Positions 26,708-35,220 of a DNA stretch of 64,000 nt are shown piece after piece. This stretch comes from Streptomyces sp. HUAS YS2 (GTDB lineage Bacteria; Actinomycetota; Actinomycetes; Streptomycetales; Streptomycetaceae), in NCBI RefSeq assembly GCF_033343995.1, contig NZ_CP137573.1, positions 2,885,001-2,949,000 of the forward strand, given 5' to 3'. Every line of letters begins with the position of its first letter. Within the stretch, counting starts at the first letter, position 1. The notes under the pieces are model-generated. The model saw only the letters and a list, made by a program, of their open reading frames with translations, made no database searches and had not been told where the DNA came from. The translations under genes were made by a program, and so were the position numbers.

Positions 26708-28417
26708 TCAGTGCCCGGAGAGGGACTTCGGGACGGTCGGAACCGGCATCAGAACGGGGCCGGCGCCCGCCGGATCCTTGCGGCAGACGTCACCGCAGCC
26801 GGCGTCCAGCGAGCAGCAGAGCGAGCAGATCGGGCCCGCGTGCACCGGGCAGTCGGCGATGTCCGGCAGCTCGTACGCCGTCTCGCACACCGCGCACTCA
26901 TGGGTCGCCGTCTCGTCCTCGATCTCCACGCCGGGGCCGTTCACCGGGTTCGGGCGGGCGAGGTAGTACTTCCCCTTCGTCGCCCAGGCGATCAGCGGGC
27001 ACAGGACCAGCGCGAGGCCGGCCGCGATGAAGGTCGAGAAGGCCTCCGCGTACGCGCCGAACACCCCGAAGAAGGCGACGATCGAGACGGTCGAGGCGAT
27101 CACCATCGCGCCGAACCCGGCCGGGTTCACCGCGTACAGGTAGGCGCGCTTGAACTCGATGTACGGAGGGCTCCAGCCGGCCCGCTTGTTGATGACGAGG
27201 TCGGCGGCGACCGCGGCGATCCAGGCGATGCCGACGTTGGAGTAGAAGCCGAGCAGCTTGCCCAGCGCCGCGAACATGTTCATCTCCATCAGCGTCAGCG
27301 CGATGGCGAGGTTGAGGAAGATGTACCAGACCCGCCCCGGGTGCCGGTGCGTGACGCGGGAGAAGAAGTTCGACCAGGACAGCGAGCCGCTGTACGCGTT
27401 GGTGACGTTGATCTTGATCTGGGAGACCACCACGAAGACCGCCGCGGCCGGCAGCGCGAACGTGCCGAGCCAGGGCCTGAGCGCCTCGATCTGCGGGGCG
27501 ATCGGCTCCAGGGCGTGGGTCTTGCCGACCGCCTCCAGGGCGACGAAGGCGAGGAACGCGCCACCGAGCTGCTTGGCCGCGCCGATGATCACCCAGCCGG
27601 GGCCGGCGGCGAGTACGGCGAGGTTCCAGCGGCGCTTGTTCGCCTCGGTCTTCGCGGGCATGAAGCGCAGGTAGTCGGCCTGCTCGCCGATCTGGGCGAT
27701 GAGGGAGAGCGCGATGCCGGTGCCGAGCCCGAAGCCGATCCAGGAGAAGCCCGACCCGGCGCCCTCGGTGCCGCCGAAGGCCCCGAACGCGCCCCAGGCG
27801 TCCGGGGCCTCGAAGGCGAGGACGACGAACGGCAGCACCATGCCGACGATCCAGACCGGCTGGGTCCAGGCCTGCACCTTGGCGAGCGCGCCCATGCCGC
27901 GGAAGACGATCGGGATCACGATCAGGGTGGTGACGAGGTAGCCGACCTCGACCGGCAGCCCGACGGCCTGGTGCATGGCCTGGGCCATGATCGAGCCTTC
28001 GAGCGCGAAGAAGATGAAGGTGAAGGACGCGTAGATGAGGGACGTCAGGGTGGAGCCGAAGTAGCCGAAGCCGGCGCCGCGGGTCACCAGGTCCATGTCC
28101 AGGCCGTACGTCGCACAGGCCCGGGCGATCGGGATGCCGGTGAGGAAGATGATCACGGCCGCGGTCAGGATCGAGGCGAGACCGCTGGTGAATCCGTAGG
28201 TGAAGACGATCGATGCGCCGATCGCGAAGTCGGCGAGATAGGCGATGCCGCCGAGCGCGGTGCCCGCGACCATGCCGGGCGACCAGCGCCGGAAGGAGTG
28301 CGGCGCGTACCGCAGGGAGTAGTCCTCGCGGCTCTCGTCGGCGGCGAGCCTGGCGTAGCTGCGGCGGGGTGGGGGCGTGGGCGCGGGGGTGGTGTCGCGC
28401 GTGACGATGTCCGTCAT
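26708..28417 (-). CDS. NCS1-family nucleobase:cation symporter with Cys-rich C-terminal tail
   Basis: A 569-residue permease of the purine-cytosine/uracil/allantoin family with about 12 membrane helices (for example MVAGTALGGIAYLADFAIGAS, VGIAWIAAVAADLVINKRAGW). The last 70 or so residues are unusual: they carry eight Cys and two His (HECAVCETAYEL ... CPVHAGPICSLCC ... CGDVC), like a zinc ribbon or Fe-S motif. The frame extends to 28507, but AGGAAA before the ATG at 28417 and the MTDIVTRDTTP N terminus fix the start. The GntR gene upstream on the same strand and the GGTATACC palindrome between them suggest local control. Confidence 0.9.
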   Translation of the reverse strand: MTDIVTRDTTPAPTPPPRRSYARLAADESREDYSLRYAPHSFRRWSPGMVAGTALGGIAYLADFAIGASIVFTYGFTSGLASILTAAVIIFLTGIPIARACATYGLDMDLVTRGAGFGYFGSTLTSLIYASFTFIFFALEGSIMAQAMHQAVGLPVEVGYLVTTLIVIPIVFRGMGALAKVQAWTQPVWIVGMVLPFVVLAFEAPDAWGAFGAFGGTEGAGSGFSWIGFGLGTGIALSLIAQIGEQADYLRFMPAKTEANKRRWNLAVLAAGPGWVIIGAAKQLGGAFLAFVALEAVGKTHALEPIAPQIEALRPWLGTFALPAAAVFVVVSQIKINVTNAYSGSLSWSNFFSRVTHRHPGRVWYIFLNLAIALTLMEMNMFAALGKLLGFYSNVGIAWIAAVAADLVINKRAGWSPPYIEFKRAYLYAVNPAGFGAMVIASTVSIVAFFGVFGAYAEAFSTFIAAGLALVLCPLIAWATKGKYYLARPNPVNGPGVEIEDETATHECAVCETAYELPDIADCPVHAGPICSLCCSLDAGCGDVCRKDPAGAGPVLMPVPTVPKSLSGH

Positions 28418-28568
28418 GGGGTTTCCTGTCGTCCGACCGGATTGCGGGGTACGGGCGAGGAAGGTAGGAGGGGGGCATGACGGGGCGTCGCATCCCGCGA
28501 TTGCCACGCGGTTACGGGAGTTGACGTCCCGTTAACTCCAGGTGACACCGAGCGCGCCTCACCGGTGG

Positions 28569-28594
28569 CCGGTGAGCGGTATACCGCTCACCGG
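28569..28594. promoter_or_regulatory. Perfect 26-bp palindrome, likely GntR/HutC-type operator
   Basis: Both arms are perfectly complementary with no loop; the centre reads GCGGTATACCGC. HutC-type GntR regulators recognise GT-N-AC palindromes, and the same GGTATACC core recurs at 29500-29507 upstream of gntR. It lies between the gntR stop and the permease start. Confidence 0.6.
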
Positions 28595-28626
28595 TATCGC
28601 GGGGGCCTGAAAGGCGTTTCCCGGGG

Positions 28627-29379
28627 TCAGCGCACCGGCAAGTGGTACGCGATCCGGTAGCGGTCGGCCGGGACGACCACGTCCGCCGTCTCCACCGCCC
28701 GGCCGGACGCGAAGTACGTACGCTCCACGACCATCACCACATGGCCGGGGACGCCGCCGAGCGCCAGGAGCTCCTCCGCCAGCCCCGGGCGCGCGCCGAC
28801 CTCCTCGACCACGTTGTCCACGACGACGTCGATCGCCGCCATCCGCTCGACGACCCCGCAGCCGCCCAGCGGCCCCTCCTCGGGCAGCATCACCGGGCTG
28901 CGGCCGGTGACCGCGAGCGGCTCCCAGGAGGTGGAGAGCATCATCGGCTCGCCCGCGTCCCGGTACACGTACCGCGTCCGCATCACCCGCTCCCCCGGCT
29001 CGATGCCGAGCCGGGCGGCGACCAAGGCGCTCGCGGGCTCCTGTTCGCTGTTGGACTCCCACGTGCCCCGCGCACCCTCCTCCGTCTGCTCCTGACGGAA
29101 GGGATTGGCCCCGGCCGGCGGCCGGTTGCCCGAGCGGGCGATCCGGCGCGGCACCGGCCGCTCCCGCACGTACGTCCCCGAGCCGGAACGGCCCTCGACG
29201 AGGCCCTCGGCCATAAGGACCTTGCGGGCCTCCAGCGCGACGGTGTCCGAGACCCCGTACTCCTCCCGGATGCGGGCCTGCGAGGGGAGCCGGGCGTGCG
29301 GCGGCAGCGAACCGTTGGCGATCTTCTCCCGGAGATCGCTCGCCACCCGCAGATAGGCGGGCTGGTCACCGAACGTCAC
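28627..29379 (-). CDS. GntR-family transcriptional regulator (HutC type, UTRA domain)
   Basis: A 250-residue repressor-type protein. The winged helix-turn-helix (about 8-72) includes PAYLRVASDLREKI and LPSQARIREEYGVSDTVALEARKVL. The ligand-binding UTRA-like domain (about 95-240) includes EPMMLSTSWEP and VVERTYFASGRAVETADVVVPADRYRI. The ATG begins MTFGDQPAYLRV, a usual start. Two GGTATACC-centred palindromes flank the gene, consistent with autoregulation and control of the nucleobase permease downstream. Ligand unknown. Confidence 0.9.
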   Translation of the reverse strand: MTFGDQPAYLRVASDLREKIANGSLPPHARLPSQARIREEYGVSDTVALEARKVLMAEGLVEGRSGSGTYVRERPVPRRIARSGNRPPAGANPFRQEQTEEGARGTWESNSEQEPASALVAARLGIEPGERVMRTRYVYRDAGEPMMLSTSWEPLAVTGRSPVMLPEEGPLGGCGVVERMAAIDVVVDNVVEEVGARPGLAEELLALGGVPGHVVMVVERTYFASGRAVETADVVVPADRYRIAYHLPVR

Positions 29380-29499
29380 TGGACGCTCCCCTCAGGTTGA
29401 CGGACAGCTACAGACTGACAACCCTCGGTGGCGAGCCGCAAGCATGGGCCACAGTTTCACTCGAAGTGATGATCTTCCTTTACGCAGGCGTTTACCGCA

Positions 29500-29507
29500 G
29501 GTATACC
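29500..29507. promoter_or_regulatory. GGTATACC operator-like site upstream of gntR
   Basis: Palindromic core identical to the centre of the 26-bp palindrome at 28569-28594, with GC-rich flanks (CGCA left, CCCGC right). It is 121 bp upstream of the gntR start. Confidence 0.45.
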
Positions 29508-29537
29508 CCCGCGGGAGCCGTCCGGGCGCTCCGGGAC

Positions 29538-30638
29538 TCACACCGTCCGGCGGCTCGTCGGAAGACCCGTCAGACCGAGCGCGGTGCGCGCCCGGGAGGA
29601 CGCGTCCTGCGGCATCGCGTCGAACGGCAGGTCGTACCGCTCCCAGAAGGCGTCGTCGTCCTTGGCCGCGGCCAGCCTGTCCCATTCCTTCGCGGACGCG
29701 AGCAGCTCCTTCACGAGACCGTCCACCGATGCCGTCGAGTCCCCGGGCCAGTGGTGCGCCCGGAGCCCCACGCAGGCCCCGCGGATCGACGCGGCGACCG
29801 AACCGGCCCACGCCTTCTCCTCGGCCAGCTCGGCCTCCTCGCCCGGCTCCTCGTAGAGGGCGTCGTCGATCGCGTTCACCGTCCGCAGGAAGTACACCTG
29901 ATCGGCCGTCAGCATCGTCGCGTCGCTGCGCACCGATCCCGTGACCTTCTCGCTCCCCCCGCCGACGGCGACGAGCGCGCAGGTCACCTGGCGCCGGCCG
30001 GTGCCCCAGCTCTTCTTGTCGGGCCAGTAGACGTACGGCCAGAGGCGCCCCTGGATGGCCCAGGTGTCCAGCGCGTATTCGGCGCTGGTGCGGTGGCAGC
30101 GGTCCCAGGCCACCGTCCGTACGGTTTCCTCGCCCGGGTAGGTGTCGTAACCGGAGAGCCGGAAGCTCCCGCTGACCTCGCCAATGTGCTTCTCGGCGCA
30201 GTCGACGACCTCGACGCGTGTGGTCACCCCCACGGTGCGCCTGCCGCGGGTGTCGAAGCACTCGCCCTTCTTGACGGTGAACACCGAACGCGCGGCGGCG
30301 GCGCGGTCCACGCCCCTCTCGAACGCGTCCAGTGCCTGGCCGAAGCCGCCGGAGGCGAGCCCCACGACCAGCAGCAGCGAGCTGATCACGGACAGGACGA
30401 TGCCGGCGACGGCCAGCCCCTTGCCGGTCTGCCCCTTCTTCTTGATCCGCACCAGCGCGAGCACGCCGAGCACCAGACCGAGCGGGGGCAGGCAGCACAC
30501 GATGCCGGCCACGAGGGAGGCGACCGCGAGCCCGCTGGACTCCTGCCGGGGCGGCGCGTACGGCCCGGCCCCGTACGGCACGGGCGCGGGCCACGGCTGC
30601 TGCGGCGACGGGGAGGGCGGGGACGGTTCCACGGGCAC
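29538..30638 (-). CDS. DUF4190 / septum-formation-like membrane protein
   Basis: About 366 residues. A Pro-rich N terminus is followed by the DUF4190 two-helix unit (SGLAVASLVAGIVCCLPPLGLVLGVLALVRI ... GLAVAGIVLSVISSLLLVVG, about 35-95). An extracellular domain follows with GECFD, VDCAEKH and DRCHRTSAEYA, like the actinobacterial septum-formation domain. The frame opens at 30686, but AGGAG at 30643-30647 points to GTG 30638 (or 30632). Function unknown; membrane location is well supported. Confidence 0.8.
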   Translation of the reverse strand: MPVEPSPPSPSPQQPWPAPVPYGAGPYAPPRQESSGLAVASLVAGIVCCLPPLGLVLGVLALVRIKKKGQTGKGLAVAGIVLSVISSLLLVVGLASGGFGQALDAFERGVDRAAAARSVFTVKKGECFDTRGRRTVGVTTRVEVVDCAEKHIGEVSGSFRLSGYDTYPGEETVRTVAWDRCHRTSAEYALDTWAIQGRLWPYVYWPDKKSWGTGRRQVTCALVAVGGGSEKVTGSVRSDATMLTADQVYFLRTVNAIDDALYEEPGEEAELAEEKAWAGSVAASIRGACVGLRAHHWPGDSTASVDGLVKELLASAKEWDRLAAAKDDDAFWERYDLPFDAMPQDASSRARTALGLTGLPTSRRTV

Positions 30639-30757
30639 GGTGCTCCTGCCGGGGCGGGCGATGCGAACAGCTGATCGGCCGCGCATCGTACGCGTTCAGG
30701 CGCAGGAAGAACACGCGGAGGACATCCGCGACGATTCGGGTGCTCGGACACGGAAGA

Positions 30758-30779
30758 GCGGCCGCCCGCAGGCGGCCGC
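30758..30779 (-). terminator. Terminator after subtilisin-like protease gene
   Basis: Perfect 9-bp GC stem (30758-30766 with 30771-30779), 4-nt loop, followed on the minus strand by TCTTCC. Confidence 0.65.
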
Positions 30780-30810
30780 CCTCCTGTTCACCGCTCAGGT
30801 GCGCGTCGGC

Positions 30811-32388
30811 TCACGGGAACTGCAGGGCCCAGGAGTCGATCTTGCCGGTGTCCCAGGCCGCGTTGTCCGTGACCCGGAGCTTCCACGTGCCGTTCGCGAC
30901 CTCGGAGGAGGCGTTGACCGTGTACGTGGTGTTGATGTTGTCCGAGCTGCCGCCGGTGCCGAAGCCCTTCAGCGTGTAGGCGGTGCCGTCGGGGGCGATC
31001 AGCTGGACCTGGAGGTCACCGATGTAGGTGTGGACGATGTTCACCGGGACCTGGAGGGCGGACGGGGCGTTGCCCGCGATGCCGCTGACGGTGACCGGGG
31101 ACTCGACGGTCGCGTTGTCGTTGATCGCGTAGTCCGCGGTGTTCTCGAACTTCTTGCCGGTGGGCGGGGGCGTCGTGCCGCCGCCGACGTAGAGCAGGCG
31201 GTTCGGGGAGCCGGTGCCCGGGCTGCCGACGACGTTCGGCGTGGCGTTGTTCACCAGCGCGGTCTGCACCTGCGCCGGGGTCGCGGTCGGGTTGTCGCCG
31301 AGGTAGACGGCGGCGGCGCCGACGACGTGCGGCGTGGCCATCGACGTGCCGGAGATGGTGTTGGTGGCGGTGTCGCTGGTGTTCCACGCCGAGGTGATGT
31401 TGGAGCCCGGGGCGAAGATGTCCAGCACGCTGCCGTAGTTGGAGAAGCTGGAGCGGGCGTCGGTGTTGGTCGTGGAGCCGACCGTGATCGCCTCGGTCAC
31501 GCGGGCCGGGGAGTAGTTCGACGCGTTCGCGTTGCTGTTGCCCGCGGCGATGCCGTACGTGACGCCGGACGCGATGGAGTTGCGGACGGCCGCGTCGAGG
31601 GTGGCGTCGGCGCCGCCGCCGAGGCTCATGTTGGCGACGGACGGGCCCTGGTGGTTCTGGGTGACCCAGTCGATGCCCGCGACCACGCCGGCGGTGGTGC
31701 CGGAGCCGTTGTTGTCGAGCACGCGGACGGCGACGATCTTGGCCTTCTTGGCCACGCCGAACGAGGTGCCCGCGACATTGGCGGCGACGTGGGTGCCGTG
31801 GCCGTTGCCGTCCTGCGCGACGTTGTCGTTGTCGACGGCGTCGTAGCCGTTGAAGGCACGGCCGCCGAAGTCGCTGTGGGAGATCCGCACACCGGTGTCG
31901 ATGATGTACGCCGTGACGCCCTGGCCGGCCGTGTCCGGGTAGGTGTAGCTCTGGTTCAGCGGGAGGGCCCGCTGGTCGATCCGGTCCAATCCCCAGGACG
32001 GCGGGGACGGCTGCGTGCCGGTGATCTTGAGGACGCGGTTCTGCGCGACGGACTTCACCGCCGGGTCGGCGGCGAGCTTCTTCGCCTGCGCCTCGGACAG
32101 CTCCACGCTGTAGCCGTTGAGGGCCGAGGTGTACGTCTTCTCGATCTTCGCGCCGTACTCGGCGGCGACCGCGCGCCCCTTCGACGTCTCGGCCTGCGCC
32201 GACTCGTGGAGGGTGACGATGTAGCTGCCCGCGATCGCGCCGGGTGCGCCGGCGTTCGCGATGACGCCTTCGGGGGCGGCCTCGGCCGCGATGGCCGGGA
32301 GGGTGGCCGCGGTGCCGAGTGCGAGGGCGGCGACCGCTATGGCGCCGGCCGCGGCGAGTCTGCGCCGCGAGTTACGCATCACTGACAT
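30811..32388 (-). CDS. Secreted S8 subtilisin-like protease with P-domain
   Basis: An extracellular serine protease, 525 residues. Signal peptide about 1-35; I9-type propeptide about 52-122 ([10 protein letters not shown]). The catalytic domain has Asp 164 ([14 protein letters not shown]), His 197 (GHGTHVA) and Ser 349 (SGTSMATPH), with the oxyanion AAGNS segment. After a TPPPT linker comes a proprotein-convertase P-domain (about 413-525). GAGGAGG nine bases before the ATG at 32388 sets the start, although the frame opens at 32445. Confidence 0.95.
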   Translation of the reverse strand: MSVMRNSRRRLAAAGAIAVAALALGTAATLPAIAAEAAPEGVIANAGAPGAIAGSYIVTLHESAQAETSKGRAVAAEYGAKIEKTYTSALNGYSVELSEAQAKKLAADPAVKSVAQNRVLKITGTQPSPPSWGLDRIDQRALPLNQSYTYPDTAGQGVTAYIIDTGVRISHSDFGGRAFNGYDAVDNDNVAQDGNGHGTHVAANVAGTSFGVAKKAKIVAVRVLDNNGSGTTAGVVAGIDWVTQNHQGPSVANMSLGGGADATLDAAVRNSIASGVTYGIAAGNSNANASNYSPARVTEAITVGSTTNTDARSSFSNYGSVLDIFAPGSNITSAWNTSDTATNTISGTSMATPHVVGAAAVYLGDNPTATPAQVQTALVNNATPNVVGSPGTGSPNRLLYVGGGTTPPPTGKKFENTADYAINDNATVESPVTVSGIAGNAPSALQVPVNIVHTYIGDLQVQLIAPDGTAYTLKGFGTGGSSDNINTTYTVNASSEVANGTWKLRVTDNAAWDTGKIDSWALQFP

Positions 32389-32576
32389 GTGAGGGGTCCT
32401 CCTCATTGGTGGTGCGCCTGTGGGGGTACGGCAGGGACATGACAAACGTCACGACGGAAGTCCGCGGCGTTCCCATGTCCGGCTGCCGAGCGAAAGGTTG
32501 GCTGATCCATAGGAATCGCACAAGGGCCCCGAGCGCCACGCAACAAGGCCGCCACACGCCTGCCATGCTGGCGCCC

Positions 32577-33683
32577 ATGACGGCCTATGTGTGTCCCCGA
32601 TGCCGGATCCGTGCCGCCGCCGACGCGCTCACCTGGTGTTGTCCGCAGTGCCGCGGCCCCTGGGACCTGGAGTTCGCGAGCGCACCGGTTTCACTCACGT
32701 CTCTCGCGTCACGTGTGAATTCATTGTGGCGTTACGAGGAGGTGCTGCCGCTGGCCACTTCCCTCCCCCATGTCAGCCTCGGCGAGGGCCGGACCCCCCT
32801 GGTCCCGCTCGGGGACGGGGTTTCGGCCAAACTCGACTTCCTCATGCCGACGTTGTCCTTCAAGGACCGGGGCGCGGTCATGCTCGCCGAACTCGCCCGC
32901 CGCCTGGAGCCGCGTCTCGTCGTGGCGGACAGCAGCGGCAACGCGGGCACGGCCGTCGCCGCGTACTGCGCGCGGGCCGGGCTGCCCTGCGCCGTGTACG
33001 TCCCCGAGGGGACCTCCGCGAAGAAGGTGGAGCAGATCAGGGCGCACGGCGCGCGGCTGACCGTCGTCCCCGGCAACCGGGACGCCACCGCGCGGGCCGC
33101 GCAGGAAGCCGCCGGCGAACCCGGCGTCTTCTACGCCTCGCACGTCTTCAACCCGCACTTCCTGCACGGCACGAAGACCTACGTGTACGAGCTCTGGGAG
33201 GACGGCGGCGGCCGGCTGCCCGACAGGATCGTCGTCCCGGTCGGCAACGGAACGCTGCTCCTGGGCGCGGCGCTCGCCCTCGACGAGCTGGCCGGGCACG
33301 GCCTGATCGACCGGCGGCCGGAGCTGGTCGCCGTCCAGGCGGAGGCGGTGTCGCCGCTGGCCGCGGCCTTCCGCGCGGGCGCGGAGGACCTGGCCGGGGA
33401 CGCGCCGGCGCGCCCCACCCTCGCCGAGGGAATCGCGATCCCCCACCCGCCGCGGGCCGCGCAGATCCTGCGCGCGGTGCGGGCGAACGGCGGCACCTTC
33501 CTGACCGTGACGGAAGATCAGATCCGCGCCGCCCAGACCGATCTGGCGCGCGGTGGACTGTTCGTCGAGACCACGGGCGTGGCGTGCTGGGCGGCCGTGC
33601 GCGCGGCGCCGCCCCGTCCGGGGACGACCGTGCTGCCGCTGTGCGGCGCCGGCGCGAAGACGGGATCGGCGCAGAGGGACTAG
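32577..33683 (+). CDS. Threonine-synthase-like PLP-dependent enzyme
   Basis: A fold-type II PLP enzyme of 368 residues. A zinc-ribbon-like N terminus (Cys 6/9 and Cys 22/25) precedes the domain with the cofactor Lys 96 in LSFKDRG, SSGNAGTA for substrate and phosphate contact, and VPVGNGTLLLG for PLP phosphate binding. It may be a second threonine synthase or a related beta-lyase; it is not next to other threonine genes. The frame is open to 32319 on the same strand, but the ATG at 32577 gives the family-like N terminus MTAYVCPRC; no Shine-Dalgarno is visible. Confidence 0.85.
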   Translation: MTAYVCPRCRIRAAADALTWCCPQCRGPWDLEFASAPVSLTSLASRVNSLWRYEEVLPLATSLPHVSLGEGRTPLVPLGDGVSAKLDFLMPTLSFKDRGAVMLAELARRLEPRLVVADSSGNAGTAVAAYCARAGLPCAVYVPEGTSAKKVEQIRAHGARLTVVPGNRDATARAAQEAAGEPGVFYASHVFNPHFLHGTKTYVYELWEDGGGRLPDRIVVPVGNGTLLLGAALALDELAGHGLIDRRPELVAVQAEAVSPLAAAFRAGAEDLAGDAPARPTLAEGIAIPHPPRAAQILRAVRANGGTFLTVTEDQIRAAQTDLARGGLFVETTGVACWAAVRAAPPRPGTTVLPLCGAGAKTGSAQRD

Positions 33684-33701
33684 CCGATCGGGCGGCTAGT
33701 C
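33678..33701. terminator. Bidirectional terminator spanning both stop codons
   Basis: Perfect 9-bp inverted repeat (33678-33686 with 33693-33701), 6-nt loop. The TAG stops of the two convergent genes lie in opposite arms, so the stem is partly coding. Confidence 0.65.
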
Positions 33702-34178
33702 GGTCCAGTACGTGTCGTGCTTCAGGAAGAACGCGGTGCGCTCCTCGTCCGTCATCTGCGCGACGGTCCCCACCTTCTCGAAGTACTCCTCGCGGGGCGC
33801 GCCCGGCGCGAACAGCAGCAGCATCGATGCCGGTTCGTCGGAGTCGTTGCGGAAGGCGTGCAGGCCGCCGGTCGGCACGTAGAGGAAGTCGCCCTTCTTC
33901 GCGTCGACCCACTGCGCGCCGTCGAAGAGCCGGACGGTGCCGTCGAGGATGTAGAAGGTCTCGGAGATCGTCTTGTGGAAGTGGGTGGACGGGCCGCCCG
34001 CCTTCGGCGTCATGTCGACCTTGTACAGGCCGAACTCCCCCTGCGTGGAGGCGGTGGTGGCGAGGTAGTGCGTCTGCGACCCGTTCCCCGAGGTGAGCTC
34101 CGCGGGGGTGTCGGCCGGCCGGTACGAGGCGCTGATCTCGCCCTTCTCCCCGTGGTACCGGACTTCGGGATACGACAT
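33696..34178 (-). CDS. Cupin-domain protein
   Basis: A 160-residue single-cupin protein. Motif 1 is THFHKTISETFYILDG (metal ligands His/His/Glu) and motif 2 is PTGGLHAFRND (His). Small cupins include dioxygenases, isomerases and sensors; nothing nearby selects one. The open frame runs to 34688, but GGAG before the ATG at 34178 and the cupin length fix the start. Confidence 0.88.
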   Translation of the reverse strand: MSYPEVRYHGEKGEISASYRPADTPAELTSGNGSQTHYLATTASTQGEFGLYKVDMTPKAGGPSTHFHKTISETFYILDGTVRLFDGAQWVDAKKGDFLYVPTGGLHAFRNDSDEPASMLLLFAPGAPREEYFEKVGTVAQMTDEERTAFFLKHDTYWTD

Positions 34179-34279
34179 GGTGACTCCGTTCGCCTGCCGG
34201 CCGCTCGCTGCCGGAACCTCGGTGGTCAGGGCGAGCGATGCGGGCACCGCTCGCACCGGCAGCCTAGTCGGCGAAGCGG

Positions 34280-34344
34280 CCTGCCGCCGGGGCACCCCGG
34301 GCGCCCCAGGGGGACATGGGCGTGGGGTGCCGACCGGCGGCAGG
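34280..34344 (-). terminator. Long stem-loop terminator after DUF4232 gene
   Basis: Arms 34280-34298 and 34324-34344 pair over 19 bp with a single 2-nt bulge; loop 25 nt. It begins 17 bp after the DUF4232 stop. Confidence 0.7.
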
Positions 34345-34360
34345 TGTCGGTGGGGCGCCT

Positions 34361-35095
34361 TCAGAACTCGTCGGCACCGTTGCGGAGTTCGGGCGTCCAG
34401 TAGCCGGTCTTGGCGGCGGCCTCGGCGACGGCCAGGCCGCCCGCCGGGACGGTGACGACCTCGCTGCCCTCGGCCGGGCCGTCGGCGGCGAACAGGTTCA
34501 CGTTGAAGCTCTTGACGACCTTGTTGTCCTCGTCCACGCCGCCGAGCGCGACCCGGACGTTCGCGTACGCCGGCGCGCCGGGCTGCAGGACGACCTTCGC
34601 GGCGGGCTTGCTCTTGGCGACGGCCGGGACGTCCTTCGCCGTCTGGATGTCGCCGAACGCGATCAGCGGGTACTGGAGGATGGTGCACGCCCGGCCGGAG
34701 GTGTTCTTGGCCGTGAGGACGATGTGCTCGGTGGGCGTCTCGTCCGCCTTCGCCATCGTGATCTTCACGTCGGCGACGGTGCAGGCCGGGGCCTTGCCGG
34801 AGCCGCCCGACCCGGAGGACCCGGTGGAGCCGGCCGAGCCGGAGCCGCCGGACTTCGCGCCCGAGCCGCCGGTCGTCGAACCGCCGGCCGTCCCACCGCC
34901 CGCGGTGCCCGAACCGCCGGAGGCGGAGGTGACGGAGGTCTTCGCGGCGGAGTCCTCGGCCCCCTGCGACGCGGTCGCGCCGTCCTTCGCCTTGGCGTCG
35001 GTACCGGCGTCGCCCCCGCCGCAGGCGGTCAGCCCGAGCGAGAGGGCCAGGACGGCGGCGGCGAGGACGGACTTCTTCTGGATGGTGGCACGCAT
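34361..35095 (-). CDS. DUF4232-domain lipoprotein
   Basis: A 244-residue exported lipoprotein. The signal peptide ends with LTAC (lipobox), then comes a Gly/Ser/Thr-rich linker of about 80 residues, then the DUF4232 beta-rich domain (about 110-240; starts KAPACTVADVKITMAKAD). Large overlapping frames on this strand run through it, but GGGAG before the ATG at 35095 defines the gene. Same strand and 125 bp downstream of the SARP gene, so the SARP may control it; this is only positional. Confidence 0.88.
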   Translation of the reverse strand: MRATIQKKSVLAAAVLALSLGLTACGGGDAGTDAKAKDGATASQGAEDSAAKTSVTSASGGSGTAGGGTAGGSTTGGSGAKSGGSGSAGSTGSSGSGGSGKAPACTVADVKITMAKADETPTEHIVLTAKNTSGRACTILQYPLIAFGDIQTAKDVPAVAKSKPAAKVVLQPGAPAYANVRVALGGVDEDNKVVKSFNVNLFAADGPAEGSEVVTVPAGGLAVAEAAAKTGYWTPELRNGADEF

Positions 35096-35220
35096 GGTGG
35101 TACTCCCCCGTTGACGGTGTCGAAGAACGGCACGCCCGGACGGCGCGCTTCCGGTCGGAGCGCGCCGTGGGGTGCTGCGTCCAGCTTCCGGGGCGCCGCT
35201 GCCGTCCTGCTTGCGTCCCG

